NCBI RefSeq assembly: GCF_000513115.1
Contig: NZ_BAUU01000002.1
Span: forward strand, 62,001 to 126,000
DNA: 64,000 bases
Direction of reading: 5' to 3'
Source of the DNA: Halalkalibacter hemicellulosilyticusJCM 9152
Lineage (GTDB): Bacteria > Bacillota > Bacilli > Bacillales > Bacillaceae_D
This document shows positions 35,321-44,662 of the stretch, piece after piece. The notes under the pieces were generated by a model. The model made no database searches. It was given only the letters and a program-made list of their open reading frames with translations, and was not told the DNA's origin. A program made the translations under genes and the position numbers. Position 1 is the first letter of the stretch; every line of letters begins with the position of its first letter.

Positions 35321-36292
35321 ATGAAGCTAGCAGAAATTTATATGCAATTCCAAGCAGATATTGAAATGATTGAAAATGAACTTGAAGAAAATGTGCAAGC
35401 AGAACATGATGTGTTAACAGATGCATCAATTCAATTACTTAAAGCTGGAGGAAAAAGAATACGTCCAGTATTTGTATTATTAGCAGCGCGATTTGGCTCA
35501 TATGACATTGAATCACTAAAGCATATTGCTGCGCCCTTAGAACTAATTCATATGGGGTCATTAGTACATGATGATGTAATTGATGATGCTGATTTAAGAA
35601 GAGGAAAGAAAACCATTAAGTCACAATGGGATAATCGAGTTGCTATGTATACAGGAGATTTTATTTTCGGGAAGGCACTTGAGACTTCAACCTATTTTGA
35701 TAATCCTAAAATACATCAAATTCTTTCAAACGCTATGATGGAAATGTGTTTAGGTGAAATTGAACAAATTAGAGACCAATATAATTTGAACCAAAATTTT
35801 CGAGTTTATTTAAGAAGGATTAAACGTAAGACAGCTCTTCTCATTGCTGTAAGTTGTCAGCTTGGTGCGATCGCTGCAAAAGCTAATACATATATACAAA
35901 ACCAGCTCTATCAATTTGGTTACTACGTTGGAATGTCTTTTCAAATCACAGATGATATCCTTGATTTTGTCGGTACAGAGAAACAACTTGGTAAACCTGC
36001 AGGCGGAGATTTATTACAAGGAAATGTAACTCTTCCTGCTCTATATGCAATGCACCATCATACTGATATTCGAAGAAAAATCGATTTGTTCTTTCAAGAC
36101 ATTGAGGAAAACGCTGATCAAATTAATGACATTTTAGCCATGATTAAAAATACTGATGCTATTTCTTACTCGATTAAAATAAGTGATCAGTATTTGCAAA
36201 AGGCATATGAAACGTTAGAAACATTACCAAATCAAAAAGAAAAAAGATATTTATATGAAATTGCTTCTTACATAGGCAAAAGAAAGTTTTAA
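35321..36292 (+). CDS. hepT: Heptaprenyl diphosphate synthase component II
   Basis: A 323-residue trans-prenyltransferase, the catalytic subunit that pairs with HepS. The two Asp-rich motifs are HDDVIDDADLRRG (near 82-94) and QITDDILDF (near 208-216). KAGGKRIRP marks the substrate-binding start. I use ATG 35321; the GTG at 35312 lies inside the AAGGTGG ribosome-binding site. Between hepS-menG and hepT, which are adjacent in B. subtilis, three futalosine-route genes are inserted. A terminator follows. Confidence 0.93.
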   Translation: MKLAEIYMQFQADIEMIENELEENVQAEHDVLTDASIQLLKAGGKRIRPVFVLLAARFGSYDIESLKHIAAPLELIHMGSLVHDDVIDDADLRRGKKTIKSQWDNRVAMYTGDFIFGKALETSTYFDNPKIHQILSNAMMEMCLGEIEQIRDQYNLNQNFRVYLRRIKRKTALLIAVSCQLGAIAAKANTYIQNQLYQFGYYVGMSFQITDDILDFVGTEKQLGKPAGGDLLQGNVTLPALYAMHHHTDIRRKIDLFFQDIEENADQINDILAMIKNTDAISYSIKISDQYLQKAYETLETLPNQKEKRYLYEIASYIGKRKF

Positions 36293-36297
36293 TTACG

Positions 36298-36345
36298 AAG
36301 GGTTTACCCTAAAAGGTCTTTTACTTTTTAGAGTAAACCCTTTTT
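36298..36345 (+). terminator. Terminator of the mtrB-hepT cluster
   Basis: AAGGGTTTAC and GTAAACCCTT form a 10-base stem; inner CTAAAAG/TTTTTAG can extend it. TTTTTG follows. Confidence 0.88.
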
Positions 36346-36386
36346 GAATGAACCGTAATGATTCGCTACACTTCATCGTTGGTATA

Positions 36387-36415
36387 TTGTCGCATGTAGC
36401 TTCATTTGCTATACT
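36387..36415 (+). promoter_or_regulatory. SigA promoter of ndk
   Basis: TTGTCG (36387-36392) and TATACT (36410-36415) are 17 bases apart, and a TG one base before the -10 makes it extended. The ndk start codon is 35 bases downstream. Confidence 0.65.
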
Positions 36416-36449
36416 GTTGAGAGAATCTATTAGGAAAAGGGAGACGGTT

Positions 36450-36893
36450 ATGGAGCGTACATACATAATGGTAAAGCCAGATGGAGTTCAACGAAATGTA
36501 ATTGGAGAAATCATATCTCGCTTTGAAAAAAAGGGATTTACTCTAGTTGCAGCAAAATTAATGGTCATTACAGAGGCAATGGCAGAGAGACACTATGAAG
36601 AGCATACAGGAAAACCTTTCTTTGAAAAGCTTGTTCGTTTCATTACATCAGGGCCTGTATTTGCAATGGTATGGGAAGGGCCAGAAGTGATCGAAACAGC
36701 GAGATTAATGATTGGCAAGACAAATCCGCAAGAAGCGTTACCTGGTACAATTCGTGGAGATTTAGCTGCGCAAATGCCTAATAATATCATACATGGATCT
36801 GATTCCACAGAAAGCGCAGAAAGAGAAATAGCAATCTTTTTTCAAGATTCAGAATTAATTGATTATAAAAAGGCGACTGCTGATTGGACGTAA
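36450..36893 (+). CDS. ndk: Nucleoside diphosphate kinase
   Basis: A 147-residue enzyme that transfers phosphate from ATP to other nucleoside diphosphates through a phosphohistidine. [10 protein letters not shown] opens the protein, and the active-site His is in [16 protein letters not shown] (near 115). ATG 36450 has AAAGGGAG upstream; the frame is open further upstream but that part contains the promoter. Single gene between a terminator and cheR. Confidence 0.95.
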   Translation: MERTYIMVKPDGVQRNVIGEIISRFEKKGFTLVAAKLMVITEAMAERHYEEHTGKPFFEKLVRFITSGPVFAMVWEGPEVIETARLMIGKTNPQEALPGTIRGDLAAQMPNNIIHGSDSTESAEREIAIFFQDSELIDYKKATADWT

Positions 36894-36908
36894 TGTATTT
36901 GATACATC

Positions 36909-37700
36909 GTGAGACTGGAGAGAACAAATGGTACTGATTATGAAACATTTATAGCGAATATTAAGAAAAAAACCGCAATTGATTTAGCTTTATATAAAGA
37001 AGCACAAATGAAACGTCGCCTGACATCTTTATATGAAAAGCGAGGCTATTCGTCTTTTCAAACATATTATCAAGCAATGGCCAAAGATGAAGAGCTTTTT
37101 AATGAATTTCTTGAACGAATGACCATTAATGTGTCAGAATTTTTCCGCAATGCAAGCAGATGGAATGTACTAGAAAAAAAGATCTTACCGCGATTATACA
37201 GTGAAAATAAAGATTTAAAAGTTTGGAGTGCTGCTTGTTCAACAGGCGAAGAACCATATACACTGTCCATGATTTTAGCTCAGTTTATGCCTATCTCTAA
37301 AGTGAACGTATTTGCAACAGATCTCGATACAGAAATTATTAAACGTGCTAAGATGGGGTTTTATCCTGAACGGTCGATAAAAGAAGTACCGAAAAGTTAC
37401 TTAGAACGGTATTTTACAAAAGAGCCAATGGGCTATAAGGTAAATGATGATATTAAAAAGACGGTCACATTTCAAAAACAAAACTTACTAGCTGATCGAT
37501 TCCAGCAACAATTCGACTTAATCGTTTGTCGTAATGTAATGATTTATTTTACTGAAGAAGCGAAAAATGAACTATACCATAAATTTAGCCAAGCATTAAG
37601 ACCGGGTGGAGTGCTTTTTGTAGGAAGTACAGAGCAAATTTTTAACCCTAGTACTTATCAATTTGAAACTGAGGACACGTTTTTTTATAAAAAATGCTGA
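36909..37700 (+). CDS. cheR: CheR, chemotaxis receptor methyltransferase (start uncertain)
   Basis: A SAM-dependent methyltransferase that methylates glutamates of chemoreceptors. [37 protein letters not shown] (SAM site), NLLADRF and [12 protein letters not shown] are all typical. The body is about 256 residues, as in B. subtilis. The start is doubtful: GTG 36909 has no ribosome-binding site, while ATG 36928 has CTGGAGAG at a good distance but is one base out of frame. Adding one base near 36931 would give MVTDYETF, which lines up with the start of known CheR. This is probably another missing base. Confidence 0.88.
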   Translation: MRLERTNGTDYETFIANIKKKTAIDLALYKEAQMKRRLTSLYEKRGYSSFQTYYQAMAKDEELFNEFLERMTINVSEFFRNASRWNVLEKKILPRLYSENKDLKVWSAACSTGEEPYTLSMILAQFMPISKVNVFATDLDTEIIKRAKMGFYPERSIKEVPKSYLERYFTKEPMGYKVNDDIKKTVTFQKQNLLADRFQQQFDLIVCRNVMIYFTEEAKNELYHKFSQALRPGGVLFVGSTEQIFNPSTYQFETEDTFFYKKC

Positions 37701-37784
37701 AGTCATCATGACGTCAGCTAGATAGATATGAAGGATCAACCCATCTAATAATGAGAAAAGTTAAACTTTTCTTTTAAAATGTGC

Positions 37785-37813
37785 GAGACAGTTTGCCTAG
37801 ATCATGTTATAAT
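37785..37813 (+). promoter_or_regulatory. Promoter of the aro-trp supraoperon
   Basis: GAGACA (37785-37790) and a perfect TATAAT (37808-37813) are 17 bases apart, and TGT before the -10 makes it extended. aroC starts 64 bases downstream. Confidence 0.6.
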
Positions 37814-37876
37814 TTAACGCATAAAAGCGATAAAGAGAAGATGAAGAGAAATGGAAATGACATTGGAGGCAGGAAA

Positions 37877-39049
37877 ATGAGATATTTAACAGCTGGAGAA
37901 TCACACGGACCACAATTGACGACAATTATTGAAGGAATTCCAGCACAGTTAGAGTTAATAGCAGCGGATATTAATGGTGAATTAGCACGAAGACAGGGTG
38001 GTTATGGCCGTGGTAGACGAATGCAAATTGAGAAAGATCAAGTACAAATTTTAAGTGGTGTACGTCATGGTAAAACAACGGGTGCTCCTATCGCATTAGT
38101 TGTAGAAAATAAAGATTGGACTCATTGGACTAAAATAATGGGTGCTGAACCAATTGATGAGGATGCAGAAAAAGAAGTTAAAAGAAAATTAACAAGACCA
38201 CGTCCAGGACATGCAGATTTAAATGGAGCAATAAAATATGGCCATCGGGATATGCGCAATGTATTAGAGCGTTCATCAGCGAGAGAAACGACCGTTCGAG
38301 TTGCTGCTGGTGCAGTAGCTAAGAAGCTATTATCTACTTTTAACATTCAAGTTGGTGGACATGTATTAGAAATCGGTGGTGTGAAGGCTGAAAAAACAGC
38401 ATATGAATCTGTTGCAGATCTTAAGGAACGCTCAGAGGCATCACAAGTGCGTTGCTTAGATGAAGCTGCAAGTTTGAAAATGATGGAAGCGATTGATCAA
38501 GCAAAAAAAGATGGCGATTCAATTGGTGGAATCGTTGAAGTCGTCATAGAAAATGTTCCAATTGGATTGGGAAGTCATGTTCAATATGATCGTAAATTAG
38601 ATGCTAAAATCGCGGCAGCTGTTATGAGTATTAATGCATTTAAAGGTGTCGAGATTGGAATTGGATTTGAAGCTGCACGTCTCCCAGGAAGTCAAGTGCA
38701 CGATGAAATTTTGTGGGATGAAGACAACGGTTATTCTCGCAGAACAAACCGGCTTGGTGGATTTGAAGGCGGAATGACAAATGGAATGCCTATTGTTGTA
38801 AGAGGAGTTATGAAGCCAATTCCAACGCTCTATAAGCCATTACAAAGCGTGGATATCGATTCTAAAGAACCATTTGCAGCTAGTATCGAACGTTCTGATA
38901 GTTGTGCAGTTCCTGCCGCTGCTGTAGTGGCAGAGGCGGTTGTTGCATGGGAAGTAGCTAATGTACTACTAGAGACGTTTGGGCATGATCAAATACCGAC
39001 TATACAAGAAAATGTTAATCGACATAATGAAGAAGCGAGGACGTTTTAA
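37877..39049 (+). CDS. aroC: Chorismate synthase
   Basis: A 390-residue flavin-dependent enzyme that makes chorismate from 5-enolpyruvylshikimate 3-phosphate (named aroF in B. subtilis). Family signatures are GESHGPQL near the start, [12 protein letters not shown] (about 43-54), RPGHADLNG (about 115), and [15 protein letters not shown] (about 134-148). ATG 37877 follows GGAGGCAGGAAA. Its product feeds trpE, tyrA, aroH and also mqnA upstream. Stop and aroB start abut (TAA-ATG). Confidence 0.95.
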   Translation: MRYLTAGESHGPQLTTIIEGIPAQLELIAADINGELARRQGGYGRGRRMQIEKDQVQILSGVRHGKTTGAPIALVVENKDWTHWTKIMGAEPIDEDAEKEVKRKLTRPRPGHADLNGAIKYGHRDMRNVLERSSARETTVRVAAGAVAKKLLSTFNIQVGGHVLEIGGVKAEKTAYESVADLKERSEASQVRCLDEAASLKMMEAIDQAKKDGDSIGGIVEVVIENVPIGLGSHVQYDRKLDAKIAAAVMSINAFKGVEIGIGFEAARLPGSQVHDEILWDEDNGYSRRTNRLGGFEGGMTNGMPIVVRGVMKPIPTLYKPLQSVDIDSKEPFAASIERSDSCAVPAAAVVAEAVVAWEVANVLLETFGHDQIPTIQENVNRHNEEARTF

Positions 39050-40141
39050 ATGGGGAGTGTCCATGTTCAAACCATGTCTAAACAATATGAAGTAAGAATA
39101 GATACTGGTTTAAGACACCAGGTTGGGGCATTGTTAAAAGAATTACTACAACCGGTATCGTCTGTATTAATTGTAACAGACTCTAATGTGGCTCCATTCT
39201 ATTTAAAAGACGTTATTCAAAGCTTTGATGAGTCGGCAGTCGTATATGATTACGTCATTGAAAGCGGAGAAGCCTCTAAATCATTTTCCGTATATGAGCA
39301 ATTGTTAACAAAAGCGTTAGAGGTGGGCCTTGACCGAAAGTCTGCTGTCATTGCTCTTGGAGGAGGAGTCGTTGGTGATTTAGCTGGATTTGTAGCTGCG
39401 ACATATATGAGAGGAATACGGTTCGTACAAATGCCTACTACACTATTAGCTCACGATAGTAGTGTAGGTGGAAAGGTCGCAATTAATCATCGGCTAGGAA
39501 AAAATATGGTAGGGAGCTTTCATCAACCTGAAGCTGTTTTATATGATACAGATTGTTTAATGTCCTTACCAGAAGAAGAGTGGAAATCTGGATTTGCCGA
39601 AGTCATTAAGCATGGATTTATTCGCGATGAGGCTTTTTTGAAACAGTTAGAGAAGGAATGGACATCATTTAAGACTATTTCAGTTGAACGCCTTAATGAC
39701 ATGCTGGCTCGCTCGATTTCTGTTAAAGCAGACGTAGTGAGTGAGGATGAGCAGGAGCATGGCATTCGTGCTCACCTTAATTTTGGTCATACGCTTGGAC
39801 ATGCAATAGAGGCACAGCTTGGTTATGGAAAGATCACACATGGAGAAGCTGTTGCGATTGGTATGCTTTTTGCGTTGCGCTTATCAGAAGAAATGTTGAA
39901 CGTAAATTTTCATATTGAACAATACGAAAATTGGTTTTTACAATTAGGCTATCGCACGAAAATACCTGCTTCATTAAATCGAGAACGCTTGTTACAAACA
40001 ATGAGTAAGGATAAAAAAGTAGAAGCGGGTACTATACGAATGGTTCTATTAAAGAGATTGGGAGAAGCGACAATTGTGAATATCCCACCTGAGAAGATTC
40101 GGGTACTTCTTGATGAACGGATGGAGGGGGCACATGGTTAG
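39050..40141 (+). CDS. aroB: 3-dehydroquinate synthase
   Basis: A 363-residue NAD- and zinc-dependent enzyme, second step of the shikimate pathway. Visible are ALGGGVVGDLAGF (NAD site, about 103-115), TTLLAHDSSVGGKVAINH (about 129-146), and the zinc ligands around GFAEVIKHGF and LNFGHTLGHAIE. The ATG follows the aroC stop with no gap. The C-terminus overlaps aroH by eight bases. Confidence 0.94.
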   Translation: MGSVHVQTMSKQYEVRIDTGLRHQVGALLKELLQPVSSVLIVTDSNVAPFYLKDVIQSFDESAVVYDYVIESGEASKSFSVYEQLLTKALEVGLDRKSAVIALGGGVVGDLAGFVAATYMRGIRFVQMPTTLLAHDSSVGGKVAINHRLGKNMVGSFHQPEAVLYDTDCLMSLPEEEWKSGFAEVIKHGFIRDEAFLKQLEKEWTSFKTISVERLNDMLARSISVKADVVSEDEQEHGIRAHLNFGHTLGHAIEAQLGYGKITHGEAVAIGMLFALRLSEEMLNVNFHIEQYENWFLQLGYRTKIPASLNRERLLQTMSKDKKVEAGTIRMVLLKRLGEATIVNIPPEKIRVLLDERMEGAHG

Positions 40142-40505
40142 AGGTATTAGAGGCGCTACAACTGTTCAAGCAAATACAGTTGCTGATATTACAAAAGAGA
40201 CATATGTGTTAGTGAATGAAATGATCGCCAAAAACAAACTAAAGCCGGAAATGGTCGCACATGTATTATTTACGGTTACAGCAGATTTAAACGAAGCATT
40301 TCCAGCAAAAGTATTACGCGAGCTAAACGGTTGGGAATATGTTCCTGTCGTATGCGCTCAAGAAATTCCAGTTCCTGAGAGCTTGCCCCTTTGTGTTCGA
40401 GTATTGATGACTGTGAATACTGACCAATCACAAAGCGATATTGACCATATTTATTTGAATGATGCCGTTAAGCTGAGACCTGACTTATCCTTGACGAATA
40501 AGTGA
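40134..40505 (+). CDS. aroH: Chorismate mutase, AroH type
   Basis: A 123-residue monofunctional trimeric chorismate mutase that makes prephenate for Tyr and Phe. MVRGIRGATTVQANT opens the protein, and active-site residues in the FTVTADLNEAFPA and LCVRVLMTVN regions are present. GGAGGGGG lies just before ATG 40134, which is within the end of aroB. The stop is directly followed by the trp leader. Confidence 0.94.
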   Translation: MVRGIRGATTVQANTVADITKETYVLVNEMIAKNKLKPEMVAHVLFTVTADLNEAFPAKVLRELNGWEYVPVVCAQEIPVPESLPLCVRVLMTVNTDQSQSDIDHIYLNDAVKLRPDLSLTNK

Positions 40506-40538
40506 GTTCGGAGTAGACTAAAGGCGAGTTGAGAAAAC

Positions 40539-40567
40539 TGATTACTACGAATCAATTAAAGTAATCA
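40539..40567 (+). promoter_or_regulatory. 5' stem-loop of the trp leader
   Basis: TGATTACT and AGTAATCA form an 8-base stem with a 13-base loop just before the TRAP triplet array. B. subtilis has a comparable 5' stem-loop that helps TRAP bind. The similarity of role is inferred. Confidence 0.5.
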
Positions 40568-40583
40568 ACTAGTGAGAAAAGAT

Positions 40584-40640
40584 TAGCTTAGTATAAGAAT
40601 GAGATTGAGTTGAGGAGAGCTGAGTTTAGTTGAGGATTAG
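40584..40640 (+). promoter_or_regulatory. TRAP-binding site: 11 G/U/AAG triplets
   Basis: Triplets TAG, TAG, AAG, GAG x5, TAG, GAG, TAG lie at 40584, 40589, 40595, 40601, 40607, 40612, 40617, 40622, 40627, 40632 and 40638, with 2-3 base spacers. Eleven is the number of TRAP subunits. Tryptophan-bound TRAP should wrap this RNA and let the terminator at 40648 form. mtrB is in the same window. Confidence 0.92.
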
Positions 40641-40647
40641 TCGTAAT

Positions 40648-40680
40648 GCCTCCTAATCGAATGTATTTAGGAGGCTTATT
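40648..40680 (+). terminator. trp attenuator terminator
   Basis: GCCTCCTAA (40648-40656) and TTAGGAGGC (40667-40675) form a perfect 9-base stem with a 10-base loop. The following TTATTC is a weak T tract. Part of the 5' arm (CTAATC) can pair with GATTAG at the end of the triplet array as antiterminator. Confidence 0.85.
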
Positions 40681-40738
40681 CAGTTATATATTTGTTCACC
40701 TCCCACTCATTTCATTCATTCCTAAAGGAGTGAAGGAT

Positions 40739-42250
40739 ATGATTACCCCAACGTTTACTGATTTTCAACAGTTTTCCCGCGACTATAAGACCATTCCTGT
40801 TGTGGAAAAGCTATTTGCTGATGGGCTAACCCCTGTGCAAATTGTACATCAATTAGGAGATCAAGTTTCATTTTTACTTGAAAGTAAAGATGAGCATTCA
40901 CCTTGGTCTAGGTATTCTTTCATTGGAATTAATCCGATATTTGAATTAATTGAAGAGAATGGTGTATATTCTTTTACGAATTTAGAGGAAGGGGAAATTC
41001 TAACAAAGTTAAACACATTCCAAGAAGCCTTTAATTCAATGATGGACTATTTAAAAGTACAACCAATTGATATTGCCATTCCTTTCAGAGGTGGAGCTGT
41101 TGGTTATATGAGCTATGATGCAATTGAGACGATAGAACCGTCACTGGCTCGCCAGGTCGATGATCGAATTGCTCATTATCACTTTTTAGTATGCGAGACA
41201 TTAATTGCCTATGATCATATTAATAAAGAATTAACAATTTTAGTACATGCAAGGCCAGACGAAGGTGAAGAAGAACTTGCTTATAGTAGAGCGAAAGCTG
41301 AAATTGATCGTGTTTCACAACTATTAGAACAACCTCAAGCTCCATTGCTGTTGAAACACCTTCCTGAAACAGATGATGAAGTGACCTTCGATGATGTCAT
41401 TTCAAATTATAAACGTACTGATTTTTTAAGAGATGTCGAGCAAATTAAAGAGTACATTCGAGCTGGAGACGTCTTTCAAGCTGTATTATCACAACGATTT
41501 GAAATGAATGTAACGTCATCTGCTTTAAATATTTATCGAGTGTTACGAATGATTAATCCATCTCCATATTTATTTTATCTAAAGTTTAACACTATGGAAG
41601 TAGTTGGAAGCTCACCTGAGCGTCTCGTTCAAGTTCAAGATGGCCATGTAGAAATTCATCCGATTGCAGGTACTAGAAAGCGTGGGAAGACAGAAGAAGA
41701 GGATCAAGCACTTGCCACTGAACTATTAGCTGATGAAAAAGAACGTGCTGAGCATTATATGTTAGTTGATCTTGCTAGAAATGATGTCGGACGTATTGCT
41801 GAATACGGTTCTGTTGAAACACCTACATTGCTTGAAATCGGAAAATTCTCACATGTCATGCATATCATTTCAAAAGTTACGGGGCAATTACAAAAGAGCA
41901 CAAAACCGTTAGAAGCATTAATGGCCTCTTTTCCAGCTGGCACTGTATCAGGAGCGCCTAAAATAAGAGCAATGGAAATTTTACATGAATTAGAACCGAC
42001 AGAACGTGGTGTGTACGCTGGTGCAATTGGCTATCTTGGCTTTGATGGAAATATTGATTCGTGTATTGCCATTCGAACAATGGTTATTAAAAATCAAACA
42101 GCCTATATTCAAGCTGGTGCGGGTGTGGTTGCTGATTCAGTCCCTGAACGAGAATATGAAGAAACGCAAAACAAAGCAAAAGCATTAGTAAGAGCCGTAC
42201 AAATAGCTGAGAGAATGTTCGGAGATGAAGGGAGAGAGAGCCATGCTTAA
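40739..42250 (+). CDS. trpE: Anthranilate synthase component I
   Basis: A 503-residue enzyme that turns chorismate into anthranilate together with a glutaminase subunit. The tryptophan-binding LLES (near 47), PFRGGAVGYMSYD and the catalytic block HPIAGTRKRGKTEEED through DLARNDVGR to FPAGTVSGAPK are intact. ATG 40739 follows AAAGGAG; the upstream ATG at 40646 lies inside the attenuator. CACTC at 40704 may pair with GAGTG in the ribosome-binding site. No trpG is in the operon; in B. subtilis the amidotransferase is in the folate operon. Confidence 0.95.
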   Translation: MITPTFTDFQQFSRDYKTIPVVEKLFADGLTPVQIVHQLGDQVSFLLESKDEHSPWSRYSFIGINPIFELIEENGVYSFTNLEEGEILTKLNTFQEAFNSMMDYLKVQPIDIAIPFRGGAVGYMSYDAIETIEPSLARQVDDRIAHYHFLVCETLIAYDHINKELTILVHARPDEGEEELAYSRAKAEIDRVSQLLEQPQAPLLLKHLPETDDEVTFDDVISNYKRTDFLRDVEQIKEYIRAGDVFQAVLSQRFEMNVTSSALNIYRVLRMINPSPYLFYLKFNTMEVVGSSPERLVQVQDGHVEIHPIAGTRKRGKTEEEDQALATELLADEKERAEHYMLVDLARNDVGRIAEYGSVETPTLLEIGKFSHVMHIISKVTGQLQKSTKPLEALMASFPAGTVSGAPKIRAMEILHELEPTERGVYAGAIGYLGFDGNIDSCIAIRTMVIKNQTAYIQAGAGVVADSVPEREYEETQNKAKALVRAVQIAERMFGDEGRESHA

Positions 42251-43262
42251 AGACATATTACGTCATTGTATGAACCATGAAACACTATCGACTGAACAAG
42301 CTGAACAGGTTATGAATGAGATCATGTCAGGTCATGCAACACCAAGCCAAATCGCTAGTCTTCTAACCATTTTGCGATTCCGTGGTGAAACAGTCGAAGA
42401 AATGATTGGATTTGTTCGAGCGATGCGTTCACATTCTGTTTCTATTAACACAGAAGGGGTAAATGTCATAGATACGTGCGGGACAGGTGGAGATCATTTA
42501 GGAACATTTAATATCTCAACAGCAACTGCTATCGTTTTATCAGGGTTAAATGTTCCTGTCGCAAAACATGGAAATCGAGCTGTCTCGTCAAAAAGTGGTA
42601 GTGCTGATGTACTTGAAGAACTATCGATCCCTATCCAACATTCAGTTGAACAAGCAAGCCGTTCTCTTCAAGATTATAATCTTTGCTTTTTGTTTGCACC
42701 GCTCTATCATCAATCGATGAAGCATGCGGTCGCGCCGCGAAAAGAAATTGGTTTCAGAACGGTTTTCAATTTTTTAGGACCGATGACTAATCCAGCAAAA
42801 GCGAAAAGACAACTAATCGGTGTTTCTGATTTTGAATATGCGAAGAAAATGGCTAGTACTCTGTTATCGATTGGGACAGAGCGCACCCTTTTTGTTACTG
42901 GAAGAGACGGGTTAGATGAATTATCGATTACGACGGAGTCATACTTAATTGAAGTAGCAGGAAATACGAAAAAGGAATATACGATCACCCCAGAGGATAT
43001 GGGGCTAAAACGTGGCAATTTGTCTGATATTCAAGTGGATACTCCGTTAGAAAGCGCCGAATTAATTCGAGCAATATTAAAAGGAGAAGCGAACGAATCA
43101 GCAACTAATATCGTTGCACTTAATGCTGGCGCAGCTCTTTATGTATACGGAAAAGTCAATACGATTAAAGAAGGCGTTCAACAAACACAAACTGCGTTAA
43201 GCTCTGGACAAATAGATGAGCATTACAAAGCGTTACAGAAGGGGGCAACCGAACGTGCTTGA
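42243..43262 (+). CDS. trpD: Anthranilate phosphoribosyltransferase
   Basis: A 339-residue enzyme that joins anthranilate to phosphoribosyl pyrophosphate. VIDTCGTGGDHLGTFNIST is the PRPP-binding loop (near 76-94), and KHGNRAVSSKSGSADVLE and FNFLGPMTNPAK are typical. ATG 42243 overlaps the trpE stop by eight bases, with AAGGGAGAG as ribosome-binding site. Confidence 0.95.
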   Translation: MLKDILRHCMNHETLSTEQAEQVMNEIMSGHATPSQIASLLTILRFRGETVEEMIGFVRAMRSHSVSINTEGVNVIDTCGTGGDHLGTFNISTATAIVLSGLNVPVAKHGNRAVSSKSGSADVLEELSIPIQHSVEQASRSLQDYNLCFLFAPLYHQSMKHAVAPRKEIGFRTVFNFLGPMTNPAKAKRQLIGVSDFEYAKKMASTLLSIGTERTLFVTGRDGLDELSITTESYLIEVAGNTKKEYTITPEDMGLKRGNLSDIQVDTPLESAELIRAILKGEANESATNIVALNAGAALYVYGKVNTIKEGVQQTQTALSSGQIDEHYKALQKGATERA

Positions 43263-44031
43263 TCAAATTTTAAAAACAAAGCAAAAGGAAATTGCTAACT
43301 TAATTATGCCATCGCAAAAAAAAGTTCAGCATTACTCCCTCTATGATGCTTTAAGCCATCCTACCCATTCCATTGGTTTAATAGCTGAAGTAAAAAAAGC
43401 TTCGCCATCAAAGGGACTTATTTGCCCTGATTTTCATCCACAAGACATTGCAAAGGGGTATGAAGCAGGTGGTGCTGATGCGATTTCGGTCTTAACAGAT
43501 GTAGATTATTTCCAAGGCCATCGTGATTACTTATCTGCTGTTAAAGAAGTCTGCGCCATTCCCGTAATGCGAAAAGATTTTATTATTGACAAGAAACAAG
43601 TGGATGAGACGGTCAAAATCGGCGCCGATGCGATGCTTCTCATTGTAGGAACTGTGCCGATAGAAGAGTTAAAGAAATTGTATGATTACGCTTATTCCGT
43701 TGGACTCGAATGCCTTGTTGAAGTTCATGCAAAGAATGAATTAATGGAATTATTAAATTGCTTCACACCAAAAGTGATTGGTGTGAACAATCGCAATTTA
43801 AAAACATTTGAAACATCACTACTACAAACAGATGAAATGGCACCATTAATTCCCGAAGGTAGCTTGTTTATTAGTGAAAGTGGGATTCATACAGAGGAAG
43901 ATATTAAGCGTGTCAAACAGGCAGGGGCAGCTGGTGTGTTAGTCGGGGAATCATTAATGCGTGCTTCATCTCCTAAAGAAGGTATTAAAGCTTTGTTTGG
44001 AGGAGAGTATCATGCCTCATCCTCTACTTAA
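43255..44031 (+). CDS. trpC: Indole-3-glycerol-phosphate synthase
   Basis: A 258-residue TIM-barrel enzyme. The catalytic residues lie in AEVKKASPSKG (about 44-54), VLTDVDYFQG, PVMRKDFI, VGVNNRNLKTF and ISESGI. Start is GTG 43255 behind AGAAGGGGGC, inside the end of trpD. The C-terminus overlaps trpF by 20 bases. Confidence 0.95.
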   Translation: MLDQILKTKQKEIANLIMPSQKKVQHYSLYDALSHPTHSIGLIAEVKKASPSKGLICPDFHPQDIAKGYEAGGADAISVLTDVDYFQGHRDYLSAVKEVCAIPVMRKDFIIDKKQVDETVKIGADAMLLIVGTVPIEELKKLYDYAYSVGLECLVEVHAKNELMELLNCFTPKVIGVNNRNLKTFETSLLQTDEMAPLIPEGSLFISESGIHTEEDIKRVKQAGAAGVLVGESLMRASSPKEGIKALFGGEYHASSST

Positions 44032-44662
44032 GTTGTGTGGAAATCATTCTGAGCATGATGTGAGCGTTGCTTCCTCAAGTACTGCGGAATATATCGGTTT
44101 TGTGTTTGCCAAGAGTAAACGCCGTGTTTCGCGAGAGCAATTGCAACTTTGGCTTCAGAATGGTCTGAAGGAGCAAAAGAAAATTGTTACTCTTTTTGTG
44201 AATGAACCGATAGAAGAAATTCAAAGACAATTAGTTGACTTAAATGTAGATATTATTCAATGTCATGGAAATGAGCCAGCTGAGTACATTAAACAGCTAA
44301 AGTCATTAGTCAAGCAATCAATTTGGAAGGTGATCCATCATCATGATAATGCTCTAGAAACGATGAAGACATATGAAGGATTAGTTGATGGATACGTCAT
44401 AGATTGTAAAGTAGGGCAACAATGGGGAGGGACTGGTATCTCATTTGATTGGCGATTTGTCCCTCAATATATTGAGGAAGGGCATAGACAACACGTTCCA
44501 GTGTGGATCGCTGGTGGAATAAACCCAAATAATGTACAAAATTTATTGCGCTATGAACCTGATGGTATTGATTTATCTAGTGGAATTGAAGAGAATGGTC
44601 GGAAATCATATGAACTTGTGCGGCAGTTAGAGGAAAGGATGAATAGAAATGGTACCAAATAA
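44012..44662 (+). CDS. trpF: Phosphoribosylanthranilate isomerase
   Basis: A 216-residue TIM-barrel isomerase. The catalytic Cys is in [11 protein letters not shown] (near residue 8), and the catalytic Asp is in [16 protein letters not shown] and [11 protein letters not shown] form the phosphate-binding end. GGAGGAG precedes ATG 44012. It overlaps trpC and trpB. Confidence 0.93.
   Translation: MPHPLLKLCGNHSEHDVSVASSSTAEYIGFVFAKSKRRVSREQLQLWLQNGLKEQKKIVTLFVNEPIEEIQRQLVDLNVDIIQCHGNEPAEYIKQLKSLVKQSIWKVIHHHDNALETMKTYEGLVDGYVIDCKVGQQWGGTGISFDWRFVPQYIEEGHRQHVPVWIAGGINPNNVQNLLRYEPDGIDLSSGIEENGRKSYELVRQLEERMNRNGTK

Noticed and set aside
37697-37717. Palindrome overlapping the cheR stop as a terminator
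   Set aside because: No T run follows and the loop is too small; it may be chance.
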